Source of the DNA: JAMOAW01 sp039908535
GTDB taxonomy: Bacteria; Pseudomonadota; Magnetococcia; Magnetococcales; JADFZT01
Assembly: GCA_039908535.1 (NCBI GenBank)
Contig: JAMOAW010000044.1
Location: 1 to 29,472 of the forward strand
Direction of reading: 5' to 3'
DNA length: 29,472 nucleotides
Shown here one piece after another: positions 22,790 through 29,472 of this stretch. How positions within the stretch are numbered: the first letter of the stretch is position 1; every line of letters begins with the position of its first letter. A program made the position numbers and the translations under genes. Below the pieces are notes generated by a model. It was given only the letters and a program-made list of their open reading frames with translations. It was not told where the DNA came from and searched no databases.

Positions 22790-24721
22790 ATGCACTTTAA
22801 CACTACTAAACAACAAGCTCTGTCCACTACCAAAATCAAAACGACCTTTCGAGTGACAAAAAGACCTCAGAAACGTACCATGTTTTTTTCATTGGTGGTT
22901 CCATTCAGCATTGTGGCTTTGATCGCTGTTCAACGTGCTCCCGATGCCCACACAAACCTACCCATGCCGTCCCCCGTTCTAATGGATGACGACAGTTCAA
23001 CCTATCCGGAGGAAAATACTCTAACCCTTATTCCAACCAATCCTCTACCAGAGCGCTTCACGGCAGATGTTCCCGACTCTCTGACCTCTCTTGAAAGCTC
23101 ACGGAGTTTGGGATTACGGATGGCCTCGTTATCGAACAAACCGATTGCTAAACAAAATTCAGAAAATGATTTAAGAGTTGTCACAGATAAAATCAACAAA
23201 GGGGATACCTTTTCCCATGTGTTGCAACGGCATGATATCCCGATGACGGTCGTTAATAAAATCGCCACGGCCGCCAAACCAATTTTTAATCTCGTTCGTA
23301 AATTGCAAGTAAATCATAAAGTTTATCTGAATTATGACTCAACAGGCCAGTTGACCACCTTTTTTTATGAGATATCCGACACCCAAACGTTGCGTATAGA
23401 TACCTCCAAGAATAACCAATTTAGTGCAACATTAAAAAATGTCTCTATTGATTCCCTCACCTCTGAAGCCTCCACGCAACCATCGAATCTAAAATTGGCA
23501 GAAAAGACCCCTGATGTCAGCAAAGAGACCGACAGTCAAAAGGCAGCACAGGCCAATTCAGCACCACAAGATCCTTATGCAAAGAAAATTTTTAAAAAAG
23601 CCAACCGGATCATCCTCGAAAAAGTGCGTGATGGAGACTCCTTAGCAAGCCTCATGGAGCGCAATCAGGTTCCCAATCAAACCTCTGTCAAAGTTGCCAA
23701 AGCGGCCAAACCGGTATTTGATTTGGCGCGTCAACTTTTACCGGGACGCGATGTTCGATTGGCTTTTAACGAATCAGACGAATTTCAAGGTCTCTCGTAT
23801 CCGATTGATGACACTCAAATTCTATGGATTTCTGGTAGTGATAATAATAAAAAATATGAAGTACAAGTAGAAAAAAAACAATTTGAAATTCGCGCCAACA
23901 CCATTAGCGGGATTATCAACGACTCTCTGTTTTTAGCAGGCCGCAAGGCCGGATTGACGCTTTCGCAGGCCGTCGAACTGGCCAAACTCTTTGAATGGGA
24001 TGTTGACTTTGCGCGGGACATTCGGGCAGGGGACCGTTTTACGGTTGTCTACGAAGAAAAATATCACAATGGCAAATTTTCCTCCCGTGGGAATATTTTG
24101 GCAGCGGAATTTATCAATCAAGGCCACCACTATCGGGCCATTCGTTATGTAAATCCATCGGGAGAAGTGGGCTATTATGATGACGACGGATACAACATTG
24201 AAAAAATGTTTATCCGTGCACCAGTAGACTTCACACGGATCTCTTCGGTTTTTTCCAAAAATCGCTTACATCCCATTTTTGGCTATACACGGGCGCACAA
24301 AGGGGTTGATTATGCAGCCCCAACAGGCACCCCTGTTCGGGCCTCTGCCAATGGTCGTGTCATTTTCAAGGGGGATAAAAGTGGCTATGGCAATATGATT
24401 GTCATTCACCACAACGACACCTACACCACGGCCTATGCCCATTTGAGCTCTTATGCCAAAAATCTTCATGAAGGTTCTACCGTACAACAGGGACAGGTCA
24501 TTGGTAAGGTTGGCATGACGGGTGCTGCCACCGGTCCACATTTGCACTATGAAGTTCGAGTCAACGATGTGCAGACCAATCCATTATCTGCACAGTTGCC
24601 CATTTCGCAACCTGTGGACAAACGTTATTTATCTGACTTCAAGAAAAAGAGCAGCAAGTTGCTGGCCTTATTGGATCGCAAACCCACGACTGTGGCGGCT
24701 TTAGTTCTTCCTCAAGAGTGA
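22790..24721 (+). CDS. M23-family murein DD-endopeptidase with two OapA-like domains
   Basis: This 643-residue envelope protein has a basic N-terminus and one membrane helix (about residues 31-48, FFSLVVPFSIVALIAVQ). Two repeats of an OapA/LysM-like peptidoglycan-binding unit follow (about 125-205 and 275-350), each with KxxDGD/KGDT..L, VxK(I/V)AxAAKP(I/V)F(N/D)L and a closing DTQ motif. A Csd3-type second domain (ISGIINDSLFLAGRKAGL, then WDVDFARDIRAGDRFTVVYE) leads into the LytM/M23 catalytic domain at about 500-610 with the zinc ligands in HKGVDYA and HLHYE. It cuts cross-links between glycan strands in the periplasm, like MepM. The linker between repeats is Ser/Thr/Glu rich. Its last four bases overlap the prmC start. 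Confidence 0.92.
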   Translation: MHFNTTKQQALSTTKIKTTFRVTKRPQKRTMFFSLVVPFSIVALIAVQRAPDAHTNLPMPSPVLMDDDSSTYPEENTLTLIPTNPLPERFTADVPDSLTSLESSRSLGLRMASLSNKPIAKQNSENDLRVVTDKINKGDTFSHVLQRHDIPMTVVNKIATAAKPIFNLVRKLQVNHKVYLNYDSTGQLTTFFYEISDTQTLRIDTSKNNQFSATLKNVSIDSLTSEASTQPSNLKLAEKTPDVSKETDSQKAAQANSAPQDPYAKKIFKKANRIILEKVRDGDSLASLMERNQVPNQTSVKVAKAAKPVFDLARQLLPGRDVRLAFNESDEFQGLSYPIDDTQILWISGSDNNKKYEVQVEKKQFEIRANTISGIINDSLFLAGRKAGLTLSQAVELAKLFEWDVDFARDIRAGDRFTVVYEEKYHNGKFSSRGNILAAEFINQGHHYRAIRYVNPSGEVGYYDDDGYNIEKMFIRAPVDFTRISSVFSKNRLHPIFGYTRAHKGVDYAAPTGTPVRASANGRVIFKGDKSGYGNMIVIHHNDTYTTAYAHLSSYAKNLHEGSTVQQGQVIGKVGMTGAATGPHLHYEVRVNDVQTNPLSAQLPISQPVDKRYLSDFKKKSSKLLALLDRKPTTVAALVLPQE

Positions 24722-25614
24722 GGCAATCCGATTTGCCCCCTGTCTGGACAATTCGTCGCCTACGCCAATGGCATACCGAATGGCTGGGTAAACAGGGCAT
24801 TGAGACTCCCCAGTTAGATGGGGATCTACTCCTCGCCAAGGCGTTGGGAGTAACGCGCCTACAACTATTTTTAGATCCTGAAAGACCATTGACGCCTCAG
24901 GAGCTGAGTGAATTCAAACAGCTCCTGAGGCGTCGTGCCTTGCGCGAGCCGGTGGCCTTGATTTTACAGCAACGTTCGTTTCGCCATCTTGAGTTTAAAT
25001 TACGCCCAGGGGTGTTGATTCCCAGACCTGAGACCGAACATTTAGTGGAAGCGGTCTTGGAACGTTTTCCTGACCATGAGGCCCCGTTGCGCATATTGGA
25101 TGTGGGGGTTGGCAGTGGGGCGATCTTGTTGACCCTGTTGACCTTATATCCGCAAGCGGTGGGAACAGGGATTGATATCTCTGAGGTTGCCCTCTCTTGT
25201 ACACAAGAGAATGCAACGATATTTGGGATTGAGTCGAACCGCGTTCACTTGCTGCAAGGAAATTTATTCAATAATCTCCCCCCTCCTCCTGAAACCACAC
25301 CATTTCATCTCATCGTCGCCAACCCCCCTTATATCAAGCGTTCAGAGTTTAACGAACTGGCATTAGAAATTTTAAATTGGGAACCTAGAGAGGCTCTGTT
25401 TGGTGGAGAGGATGGTTTAGATATCTATACACGCTTAATTCCCCAAGCCGTTGATTATTTGGTTACAGAAGGCTTCTGCGCCGTAGAGATTGGCCACACC
25501 CAATCGCCAGCCGTTGAAGAGCTGTTTCAAAAGGCTGGTTTGCAAAAAGTCCAAACCTTACAAGACTACAACCGCCACCCAAGGGTGGTGCTTGGCTGGA
25601 GGCCTCCACTCTGA
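24718..25614 (+). CDS. prmC: PrmC, release-factor glutamine methyltransferase
   Basis: This 298-residue enzyme methylates the Gln of the GGQ motif in peptide chain release factors. It has the N-terminal helical domain ending in QQRSFRHLEFKL, the IPRPETE loop, the SAM-binding LDVGVGSGAI and the catalytic NPPY (in VANPPYIKRSE), followed by EPREALFGGEDGLD, all family markers. It starts with GTG overlapping the upstream stop (GTGA), so it is translated together with the M23 peptidase. The commonly seen LDLGTGSG reads LDVGVGSG. A repeat element starts directly after the stop codon. Confidence 0.94.
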   Translation: MRQSDLPPVWTIRRLRQWHTEWLGKQGIETPQLDGDLLLAKALGVTRLQLFLDPERPLTPQELSEFKQLLRRRALREPVALILQQRSFRHLEFKLRPGVLIPRPETEHLVEAVLERFPDHEAPLRILDVGVGSGAILLTLLTLYPQAVGTGIDISEVALSCTQENATIFGIESNRVHLLQGNLFNNLPPPPETTPFHLIVANPPYIKRSEFNELALEILNWEPREALFGGEDGLDIYTRLIPQAVDYLVTEGFCAVEIGHTQSPAVEELFQKAGLQKVQTLQDYNRHPRVVLGWRPPL

Positions 25615-25735
25615 ACATCATGCCCTGCGGACGAAAAATTAAAATCAAAACCCTGGGGGATGAATCCCCCAGACCCCCTCTTTTTTTTTAAAAGACTTTA
25701 AAAAAAAGAGGGGATCTGGGGGGCGGTTCTCCGCC
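25615..25735. repeat. Palindromic repeat element, copy 6 (tail truncated)
   Basis: Same orientation as copy 1 and 2: ACATCATGCCCTGCGG, the CTGGGGG-ATGAAT-CCCCCAG hairpin, the C/T then A/G-rich arms, GGGGGGCGGTTC, stopping at CCGCC. The TTTTTATTTTTCCGATACAT end is absent. It fills the gap between the convergent prmC and LysR genes. Confidence 0.85.
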
Positions 25736-25754
25736 AAAAATGTATTGATAAATA

Positions 25755-26660
25755 TCAACAATCCCAATAAGGCCGTCCACCAAACCGCTTGGACAAAAAA
25801 TCAATACAGGCCCGCACCTTTGGAGAGAGGTGACGATGATGCGGATAGACGGCGTGTAATGTACTTTCTGGCAAAGGAAAATCGGCCAAAACCTGTCTCA
25901 ACGTTCCATTTTGAAGATCACTCCCCACTAAAAAAGTAGGCAAAATCGCCAAACCCAATCCCAATACAGCGGCTTGGCGAATGGCATCGCCATTATTTGT
26001 GCGTAACCGCCCTCCAGGCAAAGAGGCAAAACGATCTGGATCGAAAAAACTTCGCCATTCCCAATTCAGATTGCGAGCCAAGGCGTAGATTAAACAAACA
26101 TGCTCTATTAACGCTTCTGGAGTAGAGGGGGTGCCATATTTTTCCAAATAGATTGGAGAAGCACAAAGTACAAGTTGAATGGGGGCAAGTTTTTTGGCAA
26201 TTAAACCTGAATCCTCCAATTGACCAATCCGCAGGGCCAGATCAAACCCCTCTTCAACAAGATCAATATAGCGATCATTCATGACCATATCGACCCGTAA
26301 CAGAGGATATTTTTCTAAAAATTCGACTAAAGCCGGAGCTAAATGTAAATATCCAAAAGACATTGGGGCGTTCATACGCAATAGGCCAGAGGGTTCAACG
26401 CGCAGCACGGACAGGGCCTCTTCAGCCTCATGCACATGGTTGAGGATATGCCGACAACTTTCAAAAAAAATCAAACCCTCTGATGTCAATTGCAAACGTC
26501 GGGTGGTGCGATGCAACAGACGGGTTTGTAAATGCTCCTCCAAATCCTGAATATGTTTACTCACCCCTGCCTTAGAAATACCCATCCGCCGCGCAGCAGA
26601 TGAAAATCCCCCCTCCTCTGCCACTCGAACAAAAACCTCCATAGCGGTCAATCGATCCAC
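25755..26660 (-). CDS. LysR-family transcriptional regulator
   Basis: This 301-residue regulator has the N-terminal winged helix-turn-helix (MEVFVRVAEEGGFSSAARRM, GISKAGVSKHIQDLEEHL, LLHRTTRRLQLTSEG) and a C-terminal effector-binding domain of the CrgA/DhcR-like type. I choose a GTG start at 26660, since GGGGAAG precedes it at good distance and the protein then begins MDRLTAMEVFV as relatives do; the open frame continues upstream to 26732. It diverges from the methyltransferase gene and a T-N11-A site lies between them, so control of that gene and of itself is likely. The inducer is unknown. Confidence 0.9.
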   Translation of the reverse strand: MDRLTAMEVFVRVAEEGGFSSAARRMGISKAGVSKHIQDLEEHLQTRLLHRTTRRLQLTSEGLIFFESCRHILNHVHEAEEALSVLRVEPSGLLRMNAPMSFGYLHLAPALVEFLEKYPLLRVDMVMNDRYIDLVEEGFDLALRIGQLEDSGLIAKKLAPIQLVLCASPIYLEKYGTPSTPEALIEHVCLIYALARNLNWEWRSFFDPDRFASLPGGRLRTNNGDAIRQAAVLGLGLAILPTFLVGSDLQNGTLRQVLADFPLPESTLHAVYPHHRHLSPKVRACIDFLSKRFGGRPYWDC

Positions 26661-26682
26661 TGCTCTTCCCCTTTTTTTATTT

Positions 26683-26707
26683 GATTGTTTCAAATACGTG
26701 AACAATC
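26683..26707. promoter_or_regulatory. Candidate LysR operator (T-N11-A palindrome)
   Basis: GATTGTT (26683-26689), 11 bases, AACAATC (26701-26707). This matches the T-N11-A interrupted palindrome typical of LysR sites and lies 22 bases upstream of the regulator start, in the divergent promoter region. Confidence 0.6.
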
Positions 26708-26725
26708 TTTTCATAAATAGACATA

Positions 26726-26754
26726 TTGTCAAATTATTTCAAGAAGGATATGCT
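26726..26754 (+). promoter_or_regulatory. Sigma-70 promoter for the methyltransferase operon
   Basis: TTGTCA (26726-26731), a 17-base spacer and TATGCT (26749-26754), 47 bases before the ATG and 19 bases from the T-N11-A site. Confidence 0.5.
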
Positions 26755-26801
26755 TCTATTTAGCAAATTCATGCCCCTTCATTGTTCGAAAGGAATACAA
26801 A

Positions 26802-27428
26802 ATGTCCATGTTGGATCACCCCCGTCGAGAGGGGGAATTTTTGGATTGGGAGAAGCTTTATCAAACCGAACCTGTGGAATCAATGCCCTGGTATACCCCT
26901 CACTTGGATCCAGATTTAGAACAGGCTCTCAAGGAATTTAAAATCAACTCTGGCCATTTTTTGGATCTAGGCACTGGTCCTGGTACCCAGGCGGCGCTAT
27001 TGGCAGGCATGGGGTTTCGGGTAACGGCGAGCGATCTTTCTGGGGCGGCTTTAGGGGAAGCAGATAAATTGGCCCGACAGAGGGGGGTCTGTATCGCCTT
27101 TGTTGAGGATAATATTTTAACCTCAGAGTTGGAGGGACCATTCGATTATATTTTCGATCGGGGCTGTTTCCATACCTTGCCACCAGAGCAACGGGAAATC
27201 TATGTCAACACCGTGCATCACTTATTGAGTCCGAACGGCAAACTATTCCTGAAATGTTTTAGCGTGTTGGAGAGCTCTGAGCGGGGACCATATCGATTTT
27301 CTCCCCAGATGATTCAGACCCTTTTTGCCAGTCGATTTCAAATATTAACGAGCCGAGAGAGCCACTTTGAAGGCACTTTACCAGAAAAGCCTAAGGCTCT
27401 TTTTAATATTATGGTGCCTTTAGCATGA
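26802..27428 (+). CDS. Class I SAM-dependent methyltransferase (TehB/TPMT-like)
   Basis: This 208-residue soluble enzyme has the SAM-binding motif FLDLGTGPG (about 53-61), the acidic end of strand 2 (VTASDLS) and DYIFDRGCFHTLPPEQREIY, a pattern found in thiopurine/tellurite-type methyltransferases. The N-terminal WEKLYQTEPVESMPWYTPH also fits that group. The substrate cannot be told; detoxification of tellurite, selenium or thiol compounds is one option. AAAGGA lies eight bases before the ATG. The 3' end overlaps cytochrome b561 by four bases (ATGA). It is divergent from the LysR gene. Confidence 0.85.
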   Translation: MSMLDHPRREGEFLDWEKLYQTEPVESMPWYTPHLDPDLEQALKEFKINSGHFLDLGTGPGTQAALLAGMGFRVTASDLSGAALGEADKLARQRGVCIAFVEDNILTSELEGPFDYIFDRGCFHTLPPEQREIYVNTVHHLLSPNGKLFLKCFSVLESSERGPYRFSPQMIQTLFASRFQILTSRESHFEGTLPEKPKALFNIMVPLA

Positions 27429-27970
27429 CCACCCCCTCACCCACCCCCCCCCAGCGCTATGATAGAATCACCCGGTGGCTACATGGGGGGATGGCCATTT
27501 ATCTATTCGGGATGATTGGCTTGGGATTTTATGCCACGAGTTTGGGCTATTATGATCCCTTATACCACCGGGCCACAGATTGGCACCGCTCTTTTGGTTT
27601 TTTTATCTGGATGTTATTTTTTGTCCGTCTGGGCTGGCGTATAACCCACCCTGCGCCACCCTTTTCTCCAAACCTGAGCCAATGGGAACGACGTGCAGCT
27701 CGATTGACTCATGCTGGATTATATATGCTTTTATTTATCATCCCTATTGCTGGTTATCTTCTCTCCACTGCCGATGGTCGAGGCATACAAATTTTTGATT
27801 GGTTCACCCTACCCGCCCTTCTGCCGGCGGCCAAAGGCCGGGAGACGTTGGCCGGGGCAGCGCATTTATGGTTGACGATATTTTTTATATGTTTAATTTT
27901 GTTACACCTGATGGCGGCTCTCAAGCATCATTTTATCGATCGGGATGGCATACTCAGGCGCATTTGGTAA
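27425..27970 (+). CDS. Cytochrome b561
   Basis: This 181-residue integral membrane protein carries heme b and is thought to pass electrons from ubiquinol. It has four membrane helices, with candidate heme-ligating histidines in RWLHGG, DWHRSFG, LTHAGLY and the last helix HLMAALKHH. It starts inside the end of the methyltransferase gene (ATGA overlap). The start region contains a run of nine C (27444-27452, codons 7-10). A periplasmic YceI gene follows after 41 bases, a very common pairing. Confidence 0.9.
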   Translation: MTTPSPTPPQRYDRITRWLHGGMAIYLFGMIGLGFYATSLGYYDPLYHRATDWHRSFGFFIWMLFFVRLGWRITHPAPPFSPNLSQWERRAARLTHAGLYMLLFIIPIAGYLLSTADGRGIQIFDWFTLPALLPAAKGRETLAGAAHLWLTIFFICLILLHLMAALKHHFIDRDGILRRIW

Positions 27971-28011
27971 CTTTTTTTTCAATCACCAACAACAACTCAA
28001 GGAACAAAATC

Positions 28012-28584
28012 ATGAACAAAACCCAAAAAGCAATCCTCACTCTAGCCGTTTGTTTAGGAATTTCACCAGCTTGGGCGGCCAGTGAAACCTACAAACTTGA
28101 CCCCACCCACTCCTTTGTCACCTTTAGCATTGCCCATCTGGGATATAGTTTATTGCAGGGGCGTTTTAATACCCTGGAGGGTCAATTTGTTTTGGATCCA
28201 GAACAATCCACCGGAGCCACCCTAGAGGTCTCTGTCGAGACGGCCTCCATTGATAGCAATCATGCCGAACGGGATAAACATTTGCGTAGCAAAGATTTTT
28301 TAGATACCGATCAATTTCCAAAGGCCACTTTTAAAAGCACCCGCATTGTGGAAAAAGAGGGCAAGGCCACGGTCGAAGGATCCTTCACGTTGCACGGAGT
28401 GACTCATCCCGTAACGTTTGAAGCCAAAATGATTGGCACTGGTGCCGATCCATGGGGCGGCTTTCGGCGCGGTTATGCGGGACAACTACATATCAAACGC
28501 GCCGATTATGGCATCAGCAAAAATTTAGGCCCAGCAGCGGAAGAGATGGATTTGGGGTTATATATCGAAGGCATCCGTCAATAA
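28012..28584 (+). CDS. YceI-family periplasmic lipid-binding protein
   Basis: This 190-residue protein has a clear signal peptide (MNKTQKAILTLAVCLG to ISPAWA, cleavage before ASETYK) and a lipocalin-like YceI barrel: DPTHSFVTFSIAHLGYS, then GRFNTLEGQFVLD, then HLRSKDFLDTDQFPKATF, then FTLHGVTHPVTFE, RRGYAGQLHIKRADYGI. Family members bind long polyprenyl-type lipids such as isoprenoid quinones. AAGGAAC precedes the ATG by seven bases; the frame extends upstream into cytochrome b561 but the signal peptide fixes the start. Co-location with b561 suggests a shared quinone role. Confidence 0.93.
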   Translation: MNKTQKAILTLAVCLGISPAWAASETYKLDPTHSFVTFSIAHLGYSLLQGRFNTLEGQFVLDPEQSTGATLEVSVETASIDSNHAERDKHLRSKDFLDTDQFPKATFKSTRIVEKEGKATVEGSFTLHGVTHPVTFEAKMIGTGADPWGGFRRGYAGQLHIKRADYGISKNLGPAAEEMDLGLYIEGIRQ

Positions 28585-28618
28585 TTTTTCTTTTTCTCAC
28601 CCACAGGAGTATTTTATT

Positions 28619-29227
28619 ATGGATGTCATCACTGCCATTGAGAGCCGACGTGCTGTCAAACAATTTGATCCCCAGCACGTTATCTCTGCCCAAGAGGAAG
28701 ATCGACTGATTCAGTTGGCCATGTTATCCCCGACCGCCTTTAACATTCAGCATTGGCGATTTGTCGTGGTTCGCGATCCCGCCTTACGCACCCAGATACG
28801 CGCCGCCGCCTGGAACCAAGCCCAAGTGACCGATGCCTCACTTTTAATTATTTTATGTGCGGATCTGGCCGCTTGGCAAAAAACCCCGGCACGCTACTGG
28901 CGTGAGGCCCCCTCTCCCGTCCAAGAGTTTATGATTCCCGCCCTGCAAAGCTATTATCAAAATCGCCCCACGGTGCAACGGGACGAAGCCATGCGCTCCT
29001 GCGGGATTGCCGCTCAGACCCTCATGCTGGCCGCTAAGTCGTTAGGCTACGACTCTTGCCCCATGGATGGTTTTGATTATGATGCCGTCGGCAAATTAAT
29101 AGACCTCCCCGAAGACCACTTAATCTCTCTCTTCGTCACCATCGGCAAGCCCACCCAACCCGCCAACCCCCGCGCCGGACAACTCCCCCTCGAAGAAGTT
29201 CGCATTCACAACCGGTTTAGGTGTTAA
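28619..29227 (+). CDS. Nitroreductase-family flavoprotein
   Basis: This 202-residue soluble protein belongs to the NfsB-like FMN family that reduces nitro compounds and quinones with NAD(P)H. Markers are AIESRRAVKQFDP near the N-terminus (FMN phosphate contact), SPTAFNIQHWRFVVVRD, then AAKSLGYDSCPMDGFD and the closing FVTIGKP. AGGAG lies 12 bases before the ATG. It follows YceI by 34 bases and is probably the last gene of that transcript. Physiological substrate unknown. Confidence 0.9.
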   Translation: MDVITAIESRRAVKQFDPQHVISAQEEDRLIQLAMLSPTAFNIQHWRFVVVRDPALRTQIRAAAWNQAQVTDASLLIILCADLAAWQKTPARYWREAPSPVQEFMIPALQSYYQNRPTVQRDEAMRSCGIAAQTLMLAAKSLGYDSCPMDGFDYDAVGKLIDLPEDHLISLFVTIGKPTQPANPRAGQLPLEEVRIHNRFRC

Positions 29228-29264
29228 ATTTTGCCTCCTATTGATTGCTGACGGTAAACAAAAA

Positions 29265-29300
29265 AAGCTCTATGAAAACCCTTAGGTTTTCATAGAGCTT
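29265..29300. terminator. Long perfect hairpin downstream of nitroreductase
   Basis: A 16-bp perfect stem with a 4-base loop (29265-29280, 29285-29300). The T tract lies on the minus-strand side (A7 at 29260-29266), so it is best suited to a minus-strand transcript entering from the right; it may also stop the plus-strand operon. Confidence 0.55.
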
Positions 29301-29356
29301 GCCAAAGGCACCACCACACTTAACCGTGGTCGTCTGTTTTTTGATTTTATTGTTTT

Positions 29357-29390
29357 AAAAAAAAAGGGGTCTGGGGGATTGCCCCCAGGG
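29357..29390. repeat. Palindromic repeat element, degenerate reversed copy 7
   Basis: AAAAAAAAAGGGGTCTGGGGGATTGCCCCCAGGG: the reversed core with a shortened loop (ATTG instead of ATTCAT). Its TTTTGCTTTT flank runs straight into the hexanucleotide array. Confidence 0.75.
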
Positions 29391-29472
29391 TTTTGCTTTT
29401 GCTTTTGCTTTTGCTTTTGCTTTTGCTTTTGCTTTTGCTTTTGCTTTTGCTTTTGCTTTTGCTTTTGCTTTT
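29391..29472. repeat. (TTTTGC)n hexanucleotide microsatellite, running off the window
   Basis: 82 bases of perfect TTTTGC, about 13.7 units, continuing to the right edge. The unit equals the GTTTTGCTTTTA flank of the repeat element, so it probably arose by slippage there. Confidence 0.95.

Noticed and set aside
27799..28011. Long N-terminal extension of YceI overlapping cytochrome b561
   Set aside because: The signal peptide and ribosome site fix the start at 28012; the extension is cytochrome b561 DNA in another frame.
29391..29472. CRISPR array
   Set aside because: Perfect 6-base units without spacers; a microsatellite.

Overview
The window reads as chromosomal DNA of a Gram-negative bacterium, most likely a proteobacterium. 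It carries PqiABC (inner membrane to outer membrane lipid transport), aminopeptidase N, PrmC, a cytochrome b561/YceI pair and MCP/CheB-type chemotaxis relatives. Coding density is good and base composition is fairly balanced, with very AT-rich gaps. The G/C-run palindromic repeats and the Ser/Thr kinase, FHA and PilZ signalling genes make me think of magnetotactic cocci (Magnetococcales), but that is an impression from pattern, not proof. No rRNA, tRNA, transposase, integrase or CRISPR array was seen.

Layout. 1-1 kb: the tail of an unknown protein and a half-length MCP signalling domain. 1.1-3.3 kb (minus): Pit phosphate transporter with its DUF47/PhoU-like partner. 3.5-4.4 kb (minus): a MntA-HepT toxin-antitoxin pair. 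4.4-6.2 kb: an AT-rich gap, a row of stem-loops, then a CheB-like protein that has lost its catalytic and phosphorylation residues. 6.3-9.0 kb: PepN. 9.1-14.1 kb: a signalling cluster made of a PilZ protein, a Ser/Thr kinase fused to an FGE-type domain, a membrane protein with an acidic ESE repeat, a rhodanese and a two-domain FHA protein. 14.4 kb: a small acidic protein. 15.1-19.5 kb (minus): pqiA-pqiB-pqiC-ykgJ, translationally coupled at the 3' end. 20.0-21.9 kb: larC (broken by an internal deletion and frameshift) and larB, for the nickel-pincer cofactor. 22.8-25.6 kb: an OapA/M23 murein endopeptidase overlapping prmC. 25.8-29.2 kb: a LysR regulator divergent from a methyltransferase, cytochrome b561, YceI and a nitroreductase.

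Gene boundaries between about 15 and 29.4 kb are decorated with at least six copies of a roughly 150-bp palindromic element in both orientations. Its core is a 23-bp perfect hairpin sharing one arm with a second, terminator-like hairpin. The last copy, at the right edge, has grown into a (TTTTGC)n hexanucleotide array.

The observations most worth following are the dead CheB-like protein with its structured leader and C9 tracts, the broken larC, the palindromic repeat family and the kinase/FHA/PilZ cluster.
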